Notes: a model not told the origin generated them from the letters alone. A stretch of DNA of 64,000 nt from Aliiroseovarius sediminilitoris (GCF_900109955.1 NZ_FOJB01000001.1:2976001-3040000); one strand, 5' to 3'; numbered from the stretch's first letter, positions 54,217 to 62,410 are shown. Numbers and translations: made by a program.

Positions 54217-55251
54217 CTAGCCCGTGGTGACAGATGTTTGGGTTGGCGCGGTCATAGCTGGATGAACAAGCTGAAGATCGGCTGCCGGGACCCCGTTGAT
54301 CCGATCAATAATCATTTGGGCCAAAGACCGCCCCGCTGCTGATAAATCTTCATGCAGGCTGTCCACGCGCGGACGGACAAAGTCGAACACGCCGGAGGTC
54401 TGCTTGACCACAACATGCACATCGCGCCCCACGATCAGTCCCGCATCCTGAATGGCAGCCAGCCCAGCCAATGCAGATACATCACCCGGAAAGATCAACC
54501 CATCCGGCGCGTTTGCGGCCTGCAACCGCTTGCCCAACTGCTTCGAAATATCATGGCCGTCGCTATCCAGCGTCATCCCGCTGAGGATCTCATGATCGAC
54601 GCCCGCGACGCGCACTGCCGTCATGAAGCCATGCAGAAGGTGATGATGAAACATGAACCGGTCTTCAGGAAGAAGAATCGCCAACCGCTTTGCCCCGCGC
54701 GCGATCAGCAATTCGGCGGCTTGCTTACCAAAGGCCTGGTTGTCAAAGTCAACAAAAGCGTGCGGCGTAGCCAGTTCAGATCGCCCATGCGTGACAAAGG
54801 GAAACCCGGCCTCGGACAGAAATCGGATGCGACTGTCATCCGGGCAGGTGCGCGAAAAGATGATACCGTCCGCCAGATTGTTCCGAACGATCCTTTCGAT
54901 CCGGTCCAGCGATTGATCGGCCCCGTGATCAGGCCAAACCAGCAAGTCAAAGGGCGTGCCAAGCAATCCCGCGCTGATGCCACCAACAAGCAAGTTACCG
55001 AACCCGAGAATCTCATTATGTGGCGGAAGAATTAGATTGATCACGAAAGTTCGCCCTGTGCGCAGGCGTTGTGCCGCGCGATCCGGTGCGTATCCCAAAT
55101 CCTCGGCTGCCTTGCGCACCTGGGCGCGGGTCTGTTCCGACATCTTGACGTCATTTGCCAATGCGCGCGAGACAGCACCGACCGAAATGCCCAACCGATC
55201 GGCGATGGTGCGTTGCGTGGGCCGGTTTTTCTGTGCTGACATCCACTTCAC
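54217..55251 (-). CDS. LacI family transcriptional regulator
   Basis: The 344-residue protein has the LacI DNA-binding domain (RTIADRLGISVGAVSRALAND near residue 14, with hinge helix after TRAQVRKAAEDLGY) and a periplasmic-binding-protein-like effector domain from about 65 to 330. It lies 39 bases upstream of the AGE gene in the same direction and diverges from the sugar kinase gene. Three related TAACG boxes are in the intervening 184 bases. Confidence 0.92.
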   Translation of the reverse strand: MKWMSAQKNRPTQRTIADRLGISVGAVSRALANDVKMSEQTRAQVRKAAEDLGYAPDRAAQRLRTGRTFVINLILPPHNEILGFGNLLVGGISAGLLGTPFDLLVWPDHGADQSLDRIERIVRNNLADGIIFSRTCPDDSRIRFLSEAGFPFVTHGRSELATPHAFVDFDNQAFGKQAAELLIARGAKRLAILLPEDRFMFHHHLLHGFMTAVRVAGVDHEILSGMTLDSDGHDISKQLGKRLQAANAPDGLIFPGDVSALAGLAAIQDAGLIVGRDVHVVVKQTSGVFDFVRPRVDSLHEDLSAAGRSLAQMIIDRINGVPAADLQLVHPAMTAPTQTSVTTG

Positions 55252-55281
55252 CTGGTTGCTAGGCCGTTAGGATACAATTTT

Positions 55282-55292
55282 TAACGTTTTAA
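55282..55292. promoter_or_regulatory. Candidate LacI box A
   Basis: TAACGTTTTAA, part of the imperfect palindrome TTTTTAACGTTTTAA, is the box nearest to the LacI gene start and would allow autoregulation. Confidence 0.35.
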
Positions 55293-55305
55293 TCAATAAG
55301 AATGC

Positions 55306-55316
55306 TAACGATAGAA
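55306..55316. promoter_or_regulatory. Candidate LacI box B
   Basis: TAACGATAGAA differs from box C (read on the other strand, TAACGATATAA) at one position and from box A at three positions. Confidence 0.35.
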
Positions 55317-55386
55317 TGGCGCAAAATCCTAATAATAATCTGCAAATATGCCAATTCCGTCAGGCTTTTGTTGACTCGAGGCAAGT

Positions 55387-55397
55387 TTATATCGTTA
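55387..55397. promoter_or_regulatory. Candidate LacI box C upstream of the sugar kinase
   Basis: On the reverse strand this reads TAACGATATAA. It is the core of a near-perfect palindrome TTTATA-tcgt-TATAAA (55386-55401) centred about 42 bases before the kinase ATG, a good position for repression. Confidence 0.45.
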
Positions 55398-55435
55398 TAA
55401 ATGATGATCCAAACCGATAATCGAAGGACTGGCAC

Positions 55436-56368
55436 ATGATTCTCTGCTGTGGCGAAGCACTGATTGATATGATCCCCACGCCAACGCGGGTGGGCCAAGA
55501 TGGATTTGTGCCGCATTCTGGCGGGGCTGTGTTCAATACAGCCATTGCCTTGGGGCGGTTGGGCGTCAGCACGGGGATGCTGACCGGGCTATCGACCGAC
55601 ATGTTCGGCACCCAACTGGAACAGGCGCTTGGGGCCAGTCATGTTGACACATCGTTGACAATAAAGTCCGACCGCCACACGACGCTGGCCTTCGTCAAGC
55701 TAACCGACGGCCACGCAACATACTCTTTCTTCGACGAAAACTCGGCGGGTAGGATGCTCGCGCCAAGTGACCTGCCAACTCTGCCAGACGGCGTAACAAC
55801 GCTCTATTTTGGCGGTATCAGCCTTGCCTGCGAACCGGGTGCCGACACCTATGCGCATCTTGCCGAACGCGATGCGGCGAATCGATTTGTTATGCTGGAC
55901 CCGAACATTCGCCCCAGTTTTATCGCGGACGTCGAACGCTACAAACACCGTCTCAGTCGTATGTTGGCCGTGTCGGACATCGTGAAAGTGTCGGATGAAG
56001 ATCTTGACTGGATTCAGCCCGGTCCCGGCGATCTGGCCAGCAAGGCGGGGCAACTGCTGGAGACTGGACCCTCCGTCGTTATCGTAACCAAGGGGTCCAA
56101 GGGGGCCGTTGCCTTTGCGGCAAACGGGGTTGATGCATCTGCGCCCAGCCAACGGGTTACGGTCGTTGACACCGTTGGCGCAGGCGACACATTCAACGCA
56201 GGCGTGTTGGCAAAGCTATCCGAAATGGGTTTGCTGAACAAGGCCGCCATACGCGAAATCTCGGCAGACCAATTGCAGGCCGCCTTGACCCTTGGTGCGC
56301 GGATCGCAGCCTTTACGGTGTCACGCGCTGGCGCGAACCCTCCTTGGATGGACGAGTTGCAAGCCTGA
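55436..56368 (+). CDS. PfkB family carbohydrate kinase, probable fructokinase
   Basis: The 310-residue kinase has the N-terminal GG motif region (GGAVFNTAIALGRLG near residue 25) and the C-terminal PfkB signature DTVGAGDTFNAGVLAKL near 246 with the catalytic Asp in GAGD. Its sequence resembles bacterial fructokinases, which use ATP to make fructose 6-phosphate. Together with the AGE isomerase this would move mannose into glycolysis or the Entner-Doudoroff route. It starts after GAAGGACTGGCAC. Confidence 0.9.
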   Translation: MILCCGEALIDMIPTPTRVGQDGFVPHSGGAVFNTAIALGRLGVSTGMLTGLSTDMFGTQLEQALGASHVDTSLTIKSDRHTTLAFVKLTDGHATYSFFDENSAGRMLAPSDLPTLPDGVTTLYFGGISLACEPGADTYAHLAERDAANRFVMLDPNIRPSFIADVERYKHRLSRMLAVSDIVKVSDEDLDWIQPGPGDLASKAGQLLETGPSVVIVTKGSKGAVAFAANGVDASAPSQRVTVVDTVGAGDTFNAGVLAKLSEMGLLNKAAIREISADQLQAALTLGARIAAFTVSRAGANPPWMDELQA

Positions 56369-56887
56369 CGCGGGACTTTGCGAAAGCAAGGTTATCACTC
56401 AGAATGCGTCGGGCGATGTCGGCACAAAGGCGCGAAGACATGGACGGTCGGAGACGGTCGGATGAGCCTGACTTCGTGCTGTCACCTGTGCGGATTGTGA
56501 CTTCTGGCGTGACCTCAAACAACGTTGAACATCCATGTTCTGCCTGTGACCTCCATTCGAAAAACACGCTGCCCATCAGGGGATCTGACACCGAAGCTCA
56601 CTAAACACGCGCTGAATTTGCTTTCGACAGTTCGCTCACCCGCAGCCACCAAGCAGAGCTATTCAACGTAACGCACAACGCCAAAGAAGAAGAACCTGCA
56701 CGCGCGTTCGGCTTTGCCGTTCACATGGATTTCGGGAAGTGTAATGTCGCCTTTTTCACTGTTGAACAGAGCGTCTCTGGATCAATGTGCCTTGAGGCCA
56801 AACCCGCATGTGCTAAAACCTGTAGTTGTTATGTGAGAAGACCAACGGGTCAACCGCCCTGCAATCAAACAAGAAAGATAGTAATAT
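56369..56887. other. Spacer of 519 bases without a recognisable gene
   Basis: Short open frames occur on both strands but none shows a family resemblance, and codon choice looks random. The sequence becomes more AT-rich toward 56880, where the glycosyltransferase starts. It may be decayed sequence at the left edge of the accessory region. Confidence 0.5.
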
Positions 56888-57706
56888 ATGGCGTTATTCA
56901 TGACTCTTCTTGTCCGTGACGAAGAGGATATTCTCGAAGCCAATCTGAGCTATCATCTTGCCCAAGGCGTTGATCATGTAATTGTCACCGACAACCTCAG
57001 CGTCGACCGCTCGCCCGATATAATTCAGCCCTATGTCGATCAGGGTGTTGCAACATATATCCGTGAGACCGACGATACTTACTCTCAATCGAGATGGGTT
57101 AGCAGAATGGCCGCCATGGCCCATGAAGCTGGTGCTGACTGGGTGATACACTGTGACGCCGACGAGTTTTGGATGGCACCCGAAACCAGCCTCAAAAAGT
57201 GGTTCGCGCGACAATGGTGGCACAACATAATCTCCGCAAATCGGCACGATTTTATCTGCCTGGAAGATGACGGCTCGCCATTCTGGCAGCGCATGGTCTA
57301 CCGCAAGTCCTCTTCCACCAACCCGCTTGGCCTACCTCTGCCGCCCAAGGTGGCCCATCGCGCTAATTCCGGGCTAACGGTCGCGCAAGGAAACCACGCA
57401 GTGTCCGGGTTTCTCTGGCCGCGCATACAAATGTCAAATCTGGAAATCTTACATTTTCCTTTGCGTTCGCGCGAACAGTATATCCACAAAATCGAAAATG
57501 GTGGTCGGGCCTACACCAACAACACCGAGCTGGATCACTCTGTTGGCAATACTTGGCGCAAGCAATACACGGAACTACAGGAAACCGGCACGCTCACATT
57601 CCTTGAAAACAACATCGTTTCTGTCGAAGCGCTGCAGAGCCAGTTGGCAGACGGTGCAGCCTTGGTCGACAAGCGGTTGGCAACTTTTTTGGAAGGTAGA
57701 GGGTAG
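56888..57706 (+). CDS. Glycosyltransferase family 2-like protein
   Basis: The 272-residue protein has a GT-A type fold: MTLLVRDEEDILEANLSYHL at the N-terminus, VIVTDNLSVDRS near residue 31 and the metal/nucleotide-binding DADEFW at 90-95. It resembles the Glyco_tranf_2_4 group often found in surface polysaccharide loci. The donor and acceptor are unknown. Only a weak ribosome-binding site (AGAAAGAT) is seen. Codon choice and base composition are more AT-rich than in the core genes, consistent with acquisition. A sulfotransferase follows 4 bases later. Confidence 0.82.
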   Translation: MALFMTLLVRDEEDILEANLSYHLAQGVDHVIVTDNLSVDRSPDIIQPYVDQGVATYIRETDDTYSQSRWVSRMAAMAHEAGADWVIHCDADEFWMAPETSLKKWFARQWWHNIISANRHDFICLEDDGSPFWQRMVYRKSSSTNPLGLPLPPKVAHRANSGLTVAQGNHAVSGFLWPRIQMSNLEILHFPLRSREQYIHKIENGGRAYTNNTELDHSVGNTWRKQYTELQETGTLTFLENNIVSVEALQSQLADGAALVDKRLATFLEGRG

Positions 57707-57710
57707 AACA

Positions 57711-58382
57711 TTGCCGGCTGCAATTCTTGATATTCATAAACTGGCATTTTTCAGTGTTCCAAAGGCTGGAAGCACATCAATGAAGATGGTCCTTTACGAA
57801 CTCGAACATGGTAAGCAATGGTCTGGCGACCCCGATCACGTGCATCCTCAGTTTCCAACCTACCCAATCCGCGAGGATGATTTCAAAGCGACAGAGGGGT
57901 TCTGGCGTTACGCGATCATCCGAGACCCTATATCACGGCTTCTTTCGGCCTATGGTAACCGGGTACATCACCATCACGACATCCGCAAAAATGCTGCTCC
58001 GCGTCGGTTCGAACAACTGCTCTTTCATCTGCGACATCCCGGTCTCTCGCTCTATCCTGATCGGGATTCCTTTTTCTGCAAGCTCGAACGATACCAGACT
58101 CTGTCCTATTCTATTTGGCATCATACGGCGCCCATCAGCACATTTATTGGCAACGATCTGGATCGGTTTGACGCCATCTTTAGGTTGGAGGACATTCCTT
58201 TGTTGGAAGAACAACTGAGCAGCCTTGTTGGGAGGCGGATCATCCTTCCGCGTGAACAGACCGAAGGAGAGAAAGTCGAATTTGATATGCTTTCCCCAAC
58301 GGCACAGGCAGCCATTCTTTCACATACAAGGACCGATTATGAGCTTTTGAAAGATTACTACCAAGCGCCAATCCAGTCATGA
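57711..58382 (+). CDS. Sulfotransferase family protein
   Basis: I place the start at TTG 57711, four bases after the glycosyltransferase stop and 7 bases after AGAGGG. The longer frame reads inside the glycosyltransferase gene. The 223-residue product has the PAPS-binding 5'-phosphosulfate loop FFSVPKAGSTSMKM (residues 13-26) and the 3'-phosphate motif RDPISRLLSAYGNR (71-84). It is the size of carbohydrate sulfotransferases. With the glycosyltransferase it could build a sulfated surface glycan. Confidence 0.82.
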   Translation: MPAAILDIHKLAFFSVPKAGSTSMKMVLYELEHGKQWSGDPDHVHPQFPTYPIREDDFKATEGFWRYAIIRDPISRLLSAYGNRVHHHHDIRKNAAPRRFEQLLFHLRHPGLSLYPDRDSFFCKLERYQTLSYSIWHHTAPISTFIGNDLDRFDAIFRLEDIPLLEEQLSSLVGRRIILPREQTEGEKVEFDMLSPTAQAAILSHTRTDYELLKDYYQAPIQS

Positions 58383-58478
58383 CCCCAGAATAGCTCGGCA
58401 CGTCTTAGACGCCCGCGGGGTTCCGACAGTTTTCATAGTGGATCTGGACCTGTCACGGTTTGATGCCGCTCCGACTGG

Positions 58479-58841
58479 TCATTTAAGCGGCCCGACGATT
58501 TCAAGTTTCTCAGATGCGACATATCCCATTCAGGGTCGCCCCCCATCACCCAGCATGCCTTTTTAAGCCGACGCAGTTCGAGTGTCTGTTCGACCACAGC
58601 TTCCTTCAGACCGCAGCTTCAGGTTGCACCCTATCGCCTGCCAGACGCCGCTCGCCAGCCTCCATGCAGTCCTTGGGCCATTTGCATTGGATGCTTTGGA
58701 AATCTCCTCGCGTCGGCACAGCTCGGCAATGCTGTCTTCGCCCTTCAGGCCGTCCAGCATGATCCTGATTTTCTCTTCCGCAGAATATTGCTTACGGGTG
58801 GCGCGGCGGATAGGTGCAGATGTCAGACACTTCATTTTCAT
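58479..58841 (-). pseudogene. Decayed IS3-family transposase: orfA and the first codons of orfB
   Basis: On the reverse strand a frame from about 58841 reads RKQYSAEEKIRIMLDGLKGE and CRREEI, the OrfA N-terminus of a Rhodobacterales IS3-type element. The frame then shifts: the KWPKDCMEAGERRLAGD and VVEQTLELRRLKK segments lie in other frames. At 58529 an ATG reads GYVASEKLEIV, the usual start of OrfB, ending at TGA after 16 codons. The rest of orfB is missing. The spacer from 58383 to 58478 and that from 58842 to 58948 hold nothing further that I recognise. Confidence 0.75.
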
Positions 58842-58948
58842 GGTCGCCTTCACGTCAATCTCGGTCAGGACCCCGAAAAGCCGCATCAGCCAGTACCTTG
58901 CACGCCCCGCCAGGAACGGGCGCAGCAACTATCCAGTTGACCTGACCG

Positions 58949-59398
58949 TTAATGCATATCACCCATCATCGCCGCAATCTCGTCCGGAATATCTTCCTCT
59001 GAAAACTTTGCCTGCTCTTCGGCGTCATGAACAAAGGCAATGATTGCGGCCAATTCATCACCATCAAGTTCGATGACATAACCCAGTTCGTCTCGCTGCA
59101 TCTCAACCATCGTTTCTGCGCCGCGCCACATGCGAGCAGTAAATTCAAACGGGTTCATCGGAACATCCATGAATTCAGCATCCAGCACTGGTGCGTCCGT
59201 TCCACCGACACCATTTATGGAATGGCAAACGACGCAACCTTTAGAGGCGAAAAGGTTTCGGCCTGCTACAGAATTCATCTCTGGCAAATACAACCCAGTT
59301 GCCAGTGTCGTCGACTGAACATTGTGGTCATCCGCCAGGGATGGCAAGGCAAGCGCCGACAGAAGTGTCGATGCGAAAAACGCTCGTGTAAGTGACAT
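58949..59398 (-). CDS. Small class I c-type cytochrome
   Basis: The 149-residue precursor has a Sec signal peptide (MSLTRAFFASTLLSALALPSLA). One haem-binding motif CVVCH (C55, C58, H59) is preceded by GRNLFASKG, and Met residues in the second half could be the sixth ligand (MWRGAETMVEM). It is rich in acidic residues and should be periplasmic. No oxidase or dehydrogenase partner is adjacent. It stands between two decayed transposase pieces, and a sensor kinase gene diverges from it. Confidence 0.88.
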   Translation of the reverse strand: MSLTRAFFASTLLSALALPSLADDHNVQSTTLATGLYLPEMNSVAGRNLFASKGCVVCHSINGVGGTDAPVLDAEFMDVPMNPFEFTARMWRGAETMVEMQRDELGYVIELDGDELAAIIAFVHDAEEQAKFSEEDIPDEIAAMMGDMH

Positions 59399-59514
59399 GT
59401 TAGATTCCTTTCAGTTGCTGTTAGTCTGATCTTCAATCGCTTCGTGTCCGTCGGCAGAGTTATTTTGGGTTCGAATGCAGCCTAAACTTAGAGAGCGTGT
59501 AGCTCATCTGGTTG

Positions 59515-59705
59515 GTTTGATTATGCCGTGCGTCTGCGGTGATGCGAGCCCGTGTTTTGAGGGTCTCTCGTTTAACCCTTTCCCTTTGATTTAGAATGGC
59601 TTTGCCCTCGCCCGAATTAAACATCAGCAGGTGTGACGTTGCTCAGGCTCTCGTGGAGACCGTAGAAATACGGATTGGTGATCGCTGCGTCACCTGCGAT
59701 GAAGG
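59515..59705 (-). pseudogene. Decayed C-terminus of an IS3-family transposase (orfB)
   Basis: On the reverse strand the sequence reads LHESLSNVTPADV, then a TAA where relatives have tyrosine, then FGRG. A frame change to KAILNQRERVKRETLKTRARI follows. This corresponds to the H-E-S-L-N-N-x-T-P-A-D-V-Y-F-G-R end of IS3-type OrfB. It fills most of the 310-base spacer between the cytochrome and the sensor kinase genes. It belongs to the same kind of element as the remnant at 58479-58841, but the order shows it is not one continuous copy. Confidence 0.65.
59660..59673. promoter_or_regulatory. Palindrome CCGTA-gaaa-TACGG upstream of the sensor kinase
   Basis: A perfect 5+5 inverted repeat with a 4-base centre lies 35 bases before the kinase start. 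Its core GTAGAAATACGGA (13 bases) recurs at 61825-61837 upstream of the HbpS-like gene, making it a candidate binding site of the FixJ-type regulator. Caution: it overlaps the transposase remnant. Confidence 0.35.
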
Positions 59706-59708
59706 CGC

Positions 59709-61223
59709 ATGATGTCTTCAAACGCGAACAATACCTGGCGATACCTTGGGCTATGGGCTCTTGCCGTTGCATTTGCGCTTAGTGGGCTGGCGCTTGTCGA
59801 ACGACAAAGTTTGGTGCGCGAACTGAGTACCAAAAGCGCTACGCTTCACCGCTTGGCCTCTCAACGCGCGGATCAGCATGATGCGCATCTGACGTCATTA
59901 TCCGCGATCTTTATCGCCGGTGGGAGCGCGCGTCAGGATTTGTTGTTGGACGTGGCAACAACGATCATGCGGTTCTATCCGCGCATTTCCTCGGTAAATG
60001 TGATCCCGTTTAGTCCGTCAGACCCGGTGATCCAAACGCTGCCGGGCCTTGCGAGCGAAGATGCGGCGTTGGTGGTTCAAATGGCGCGTGGCTCGACCGG
60101 TGCCTTGCAGGTGCAGCAAATGCCGGCCATGCCTAACCACTATATGGTCATTAAACGAACACCTAATACAGATGCAGCACAGCACGCGTTGGCATTGGTC
60201 ATTGATGCACGCGCGCTGCTGGCGACCGACGATCCGTTCTGGCAAGAACCGTCTGTTTCTTTGCGCTTGCTGACACCAGACGGGCAAACTACGCTGGTTG
60301 GTGAGTTGCCGCATGGCGAAGCCGGGTTTTCAAAACAACTTGGAAGCCAGTCGCAGCCGTTCATTTTTGAGACCGCCCTTAGCATTCGTCTTGCAGATAT
60401 TTTGCCACCGGGAAAGGTCCTGACCGCAGTTTTGCTGGTCTCAGCCTTGTTTTTTGTATCCGTCCTCGGACTAAAGCAACGCGCGCGCACCAAAGACGCC
60501 GAAAGCCGAGCCACACTGAGTGCACAGGAGACCCGATTGGCACACGCATCGCGCGTCAATGCGATGGGTGAAATGGCCAGCGGTATGGCGCATGAGTTGG
60601 CGCAGCCGTTGACAGCAATTCTCAGCCAAGCGCAGGCGGGGCGGCATCTGGTGCGACGGGGGGACGTTAACCGTTTGGGCACAGTGCTGGATGACACTAT
60701 CGCGCAGGCACAGCGGGCGGCAGACATTCTTGACCGCCTGCGGCGTTGGAGCAAACCAAACCGCGCGCCCTCAAAACCTTGTGCGCTGCATGATGCAGCT
60801 GAATCCGTAAAGCGTTTGCTGGCGCTGGAAGCCAAGAGCTGCGACGCCACGATCACGCTGTCGCTTCAGGAAGCGCCGCTATTCATTGATGCCGACCCGG
60901 TTGAGCTGGAGCAGGTCGTCTTCAACCTTGTCCGCAATGCGCTTGATGCTTCGCAAGGCGCACAAATCACGATCCGAACTGCGGTTAATGGAGGGTTGGC
61001 GATCTTGGATGTCACCGACACCGGGCCGGGCGTTCCTGATGAGATCAAGCTACGTATCTTTGAACCATTCGTCACCGGAAAGACGGACGGAACGGGGCTC
61101 GGTTTGGCGCTGTGTCAACGCTTGGTCGAGGAAATGGGGGGCGATATTGCTCTCATAGATGATACTGCGGAGACCACGTTCCGATTGACCTTGCCATTAT
61201 CAGCCAAGACGATGTCGCCATGA
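59709..61223 (+). CDS. Sensor histidine kinase with periplasmic sensor domain
   Basis: The 504-residue protein has an N-terminal membrane helix (about 12-30), a periplasmic domain of some 200 residues (30-235), a second helix (237-255) and a cytoplasmic kinase. The phosphorylated histidine is H295 in MAHELAQPLTAIL; the ATPase boxes are FNLVRNALDAS, DTGPGVPDE and GTGLGLALCQRLVEE. The layout resembles DctB/TtrS-type sensors. It overlaps the response-regulator gene by 4 bases, so the pair is translated together. The ligand is unknown; the secreted HbpS-like neighbour is a candidate partner. Confidence 0.92.
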   Translation: MMSSNANNTWRYLGLWALAVAFALSGLALVERQSLVRELSTKSATLHRLASQRADQHDAHLTSLSAIFIAGGSARQDLLLDVATTIMRFYPRISSVNVIPFSPSDPVIQTLPGLASEDAALVVQMARGSTGALQVQQMPAMPNHYMVIKRTPNTDAAQHALALVIDARALLATDDPFWQEPSVSLRLLTPDGQTTLVGELPHGEAGFSKQLGSQSQPFIFETALSIRLADILPPGKVLTAVLLVSALFFVSVLGLKQRARTKDAESRATLSAQETRLAHASRVNAMGEMASGMAHELAQPLTAILSQAQAGRHLVRRGDVNRLGTVLDDTIAQAQRAADILDRLRRWSKPNRAPSKPCALHDAAESVKRLLALEAKSCDATITLSLQEAPLFIDADPVELEQVVFNLVRNALDASQGAQITIRTAVNGGLAILDVTDTGPGVPDEIKLRIFEPFVTGKTDGTGLGLALCQRLVEEMGGDIALIDDTAETTFRLTLPLSAKTMSP

Positions 61224-61828
61224 ACAAATATGTCTACTTGGTCGACGATGATAAAGCGGTCCGCAGCGCCCTGACGCTTTTGCTCGAGACTGTTGGGCTT
61301 CAGGTGCGCAGCTTTGCTTCCCCTGAAGTTTTCCTGAATCAGACGGCAAGTCTCGCACCTGGATGTCTTGTCCTTGATATTCGGATGCCCGCGATCTCGG
61401 GCCTGAAGCTGCAAGAGAAACTGACCGACCAAGGCATGACTTGGCCCACTGTCGTCATCTCCGGGCATGGCGATATCGAGGCTTGCAGGCGTGCGTTTCG
61501 CAATGGCGCGATCGATTTCCTCAGCAAGCCCATCGACGAGCAAGATTTAATCGATGCGATTCAAAAGGGCCATGCAGAGCTTGCACGGCAACAACAGGAC
61601 CTGGCGGAACGGGCAGAAGCCGTGGCCTTGGTTCGGCATCTCTCGGTGCGGGAACTAGAGGTGCTTGAGATGATTGCGAAGGGTCTGACCACAAAGCAAA
61701 TCGCCGACGCGCTTGGCCTGTCACCGCGCACGGTCGAAAGCCACCGCGCCGCGATTGCGGCGAAGGCAGGAACGTCTTCGGCGGCCGAATTAACGCGATA
61801 CTGGCTGGAAGCGAACGCCGATCAGTAG
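61220..61828 (+). CDS. FixJ/NarL-type response regulator
   Basis: The 202-residue protein has a receiver domain (VYLVDDDKAVRSAL, phosphorylated D53 in VLDIRMP, K in FLSKPID near 104) and a LuxR-type helix-turn-helix at the C-terminus (LSVRELEVLEMIAKGL and SPRTVESHRAAI). It is a FixJ/TtrR-like transcriptional activator, the cognate partner of the kinase it overlaps. A box matching the one upstream of the kinase lies 3 bases before its own stop, in front of the next gene. Confidence 0.93.
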   Translation: MNKYVYLVDDDKAVRSALTLLLETVGLQVRSFASPEVFLNQTASLAPGCLVLDIRMPAISGLKLQEKLTDQGMTWPTVVISGHGDIEACRRAFRNGAIDFLSKPIDEQDLIDAIQKGHAELARQQQDLAERAEAVALVRHLSVRELEVLEMIAKGLTTKQIADALGLSPRTVESHRAAIAAKAGTSSAAELTRYWLEANADQ

Positions 61829-61837
61829 AAATACGGA
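61825..61837. promoter_or_regulatory. Second copy of GTAGAAATACGGA, upstream of the HbpS-like gene
   Basis: This 13-base word is identical to the core of the palindrome at 59660-59673 and has GTA-gaaa-TAC symmetry. It lies 83 bases upstream of the HbpS-like start and overlaps the regulator's stop codon. Confidence 0.35.
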
Positions 61838-61919
61838 GATCCTTGCGGGTGCTACGAATGTTGTGACCAAAGGGTTGGGGTTAAAACGGGAGCATCAGTT
61901 CAACAAAAGGAAACATCCG

Positions 61920-62402
61920 ATGATCCGCACACTTACACTTGCTGCCGCAATATTAACGCCTGTCGCCGCTTTTGCGCAGGACTTGCCAACGGCCCCCTAC
62001 CTTCCGCTCAGCATGGCGACACAAGCCGCTCAAACCGCAGTCGAGGCTTGCTCGGCCGAAGGTTATAACGTCAGCGTCGCGATTGTCGCCCGCAGCGGCG
62101 TGACCAAAGTCATTTTGCGCGCCGATAACGCAGGCCCGCACACCGTTGGATCAAGCACCGGCAAGGCGTTTACCTCTGCAAGCATGGGACGTGACACGAC
62201 TGGCTTGGCTGGGTTCATCGGCGAAAAACCCGAGAACGGTGGTCTGCGTGATATGGACAGCCGTCTGGTCATCCAAGCAGGTGGTTTGCCGATCAAGATC
62301 GGTGGCGCACTTGTTGGTGGCATCGGTGTCGGCGGCGCGCCATCGGGTGCCATTGACGAGACCTGCGCGCGCGCTGGCCTTGATGCAATCGGCGCGGAAT
62401 AG
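61920..62402 (+). CDS. Secreted GlcG/HbpS family protein
   Basis: The 160-residue precursor begins at 61920 behind AAAGGAAAC with a Sec signal (MIRTLTLAAAILTPVAAFAQ). The mature part has the GlcG/HbpS (DUF336) fold, with VSVAIVARSGVTKVILRADNAGPHT near residue 58, a glycine-rich QAGGLPIKIGGALVGGIGVGGAPSG near 118 and a final conserved CARAGLDAI. HbpS of Streptomyces binds haem outside the cell and modulates the SenS-SenR two-component system. Finding a secreted HbpS-like gene directly behind a kinase-regulator pair suggests a comparable role. Confidence 0.88.
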   Translation: MIRTLTLAAAILTPVAAFAQDLPTAPYLPLSMATQAAQTAVEACSAEGYNVSVAIVARSGVTKVILRADNAGPHTVGSSTGKAFTSASMGRDTTGLAGFIGEKPENGGLRDMDSRLVIQAGGLPIKIGGALVGGIGVGGAPSGAIDETCARAGLDAIGAE

Positions 62403-62410
62403 CCCAAACT

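Noticed and set aside
57498-57710. N-terminal extension of the sulfotransferase
   Set aside because: It reads inside the glycosyltransferase in another frame; the sulfotransferase fold needs only the part after 57711.
58563-58928. An intact 121-residue gene
   Set aside because: Only its middle matches OrfA of an IS3 element; the last 45 residues are frameshifted and the first 30 lack resemblance, so it is a remnant.
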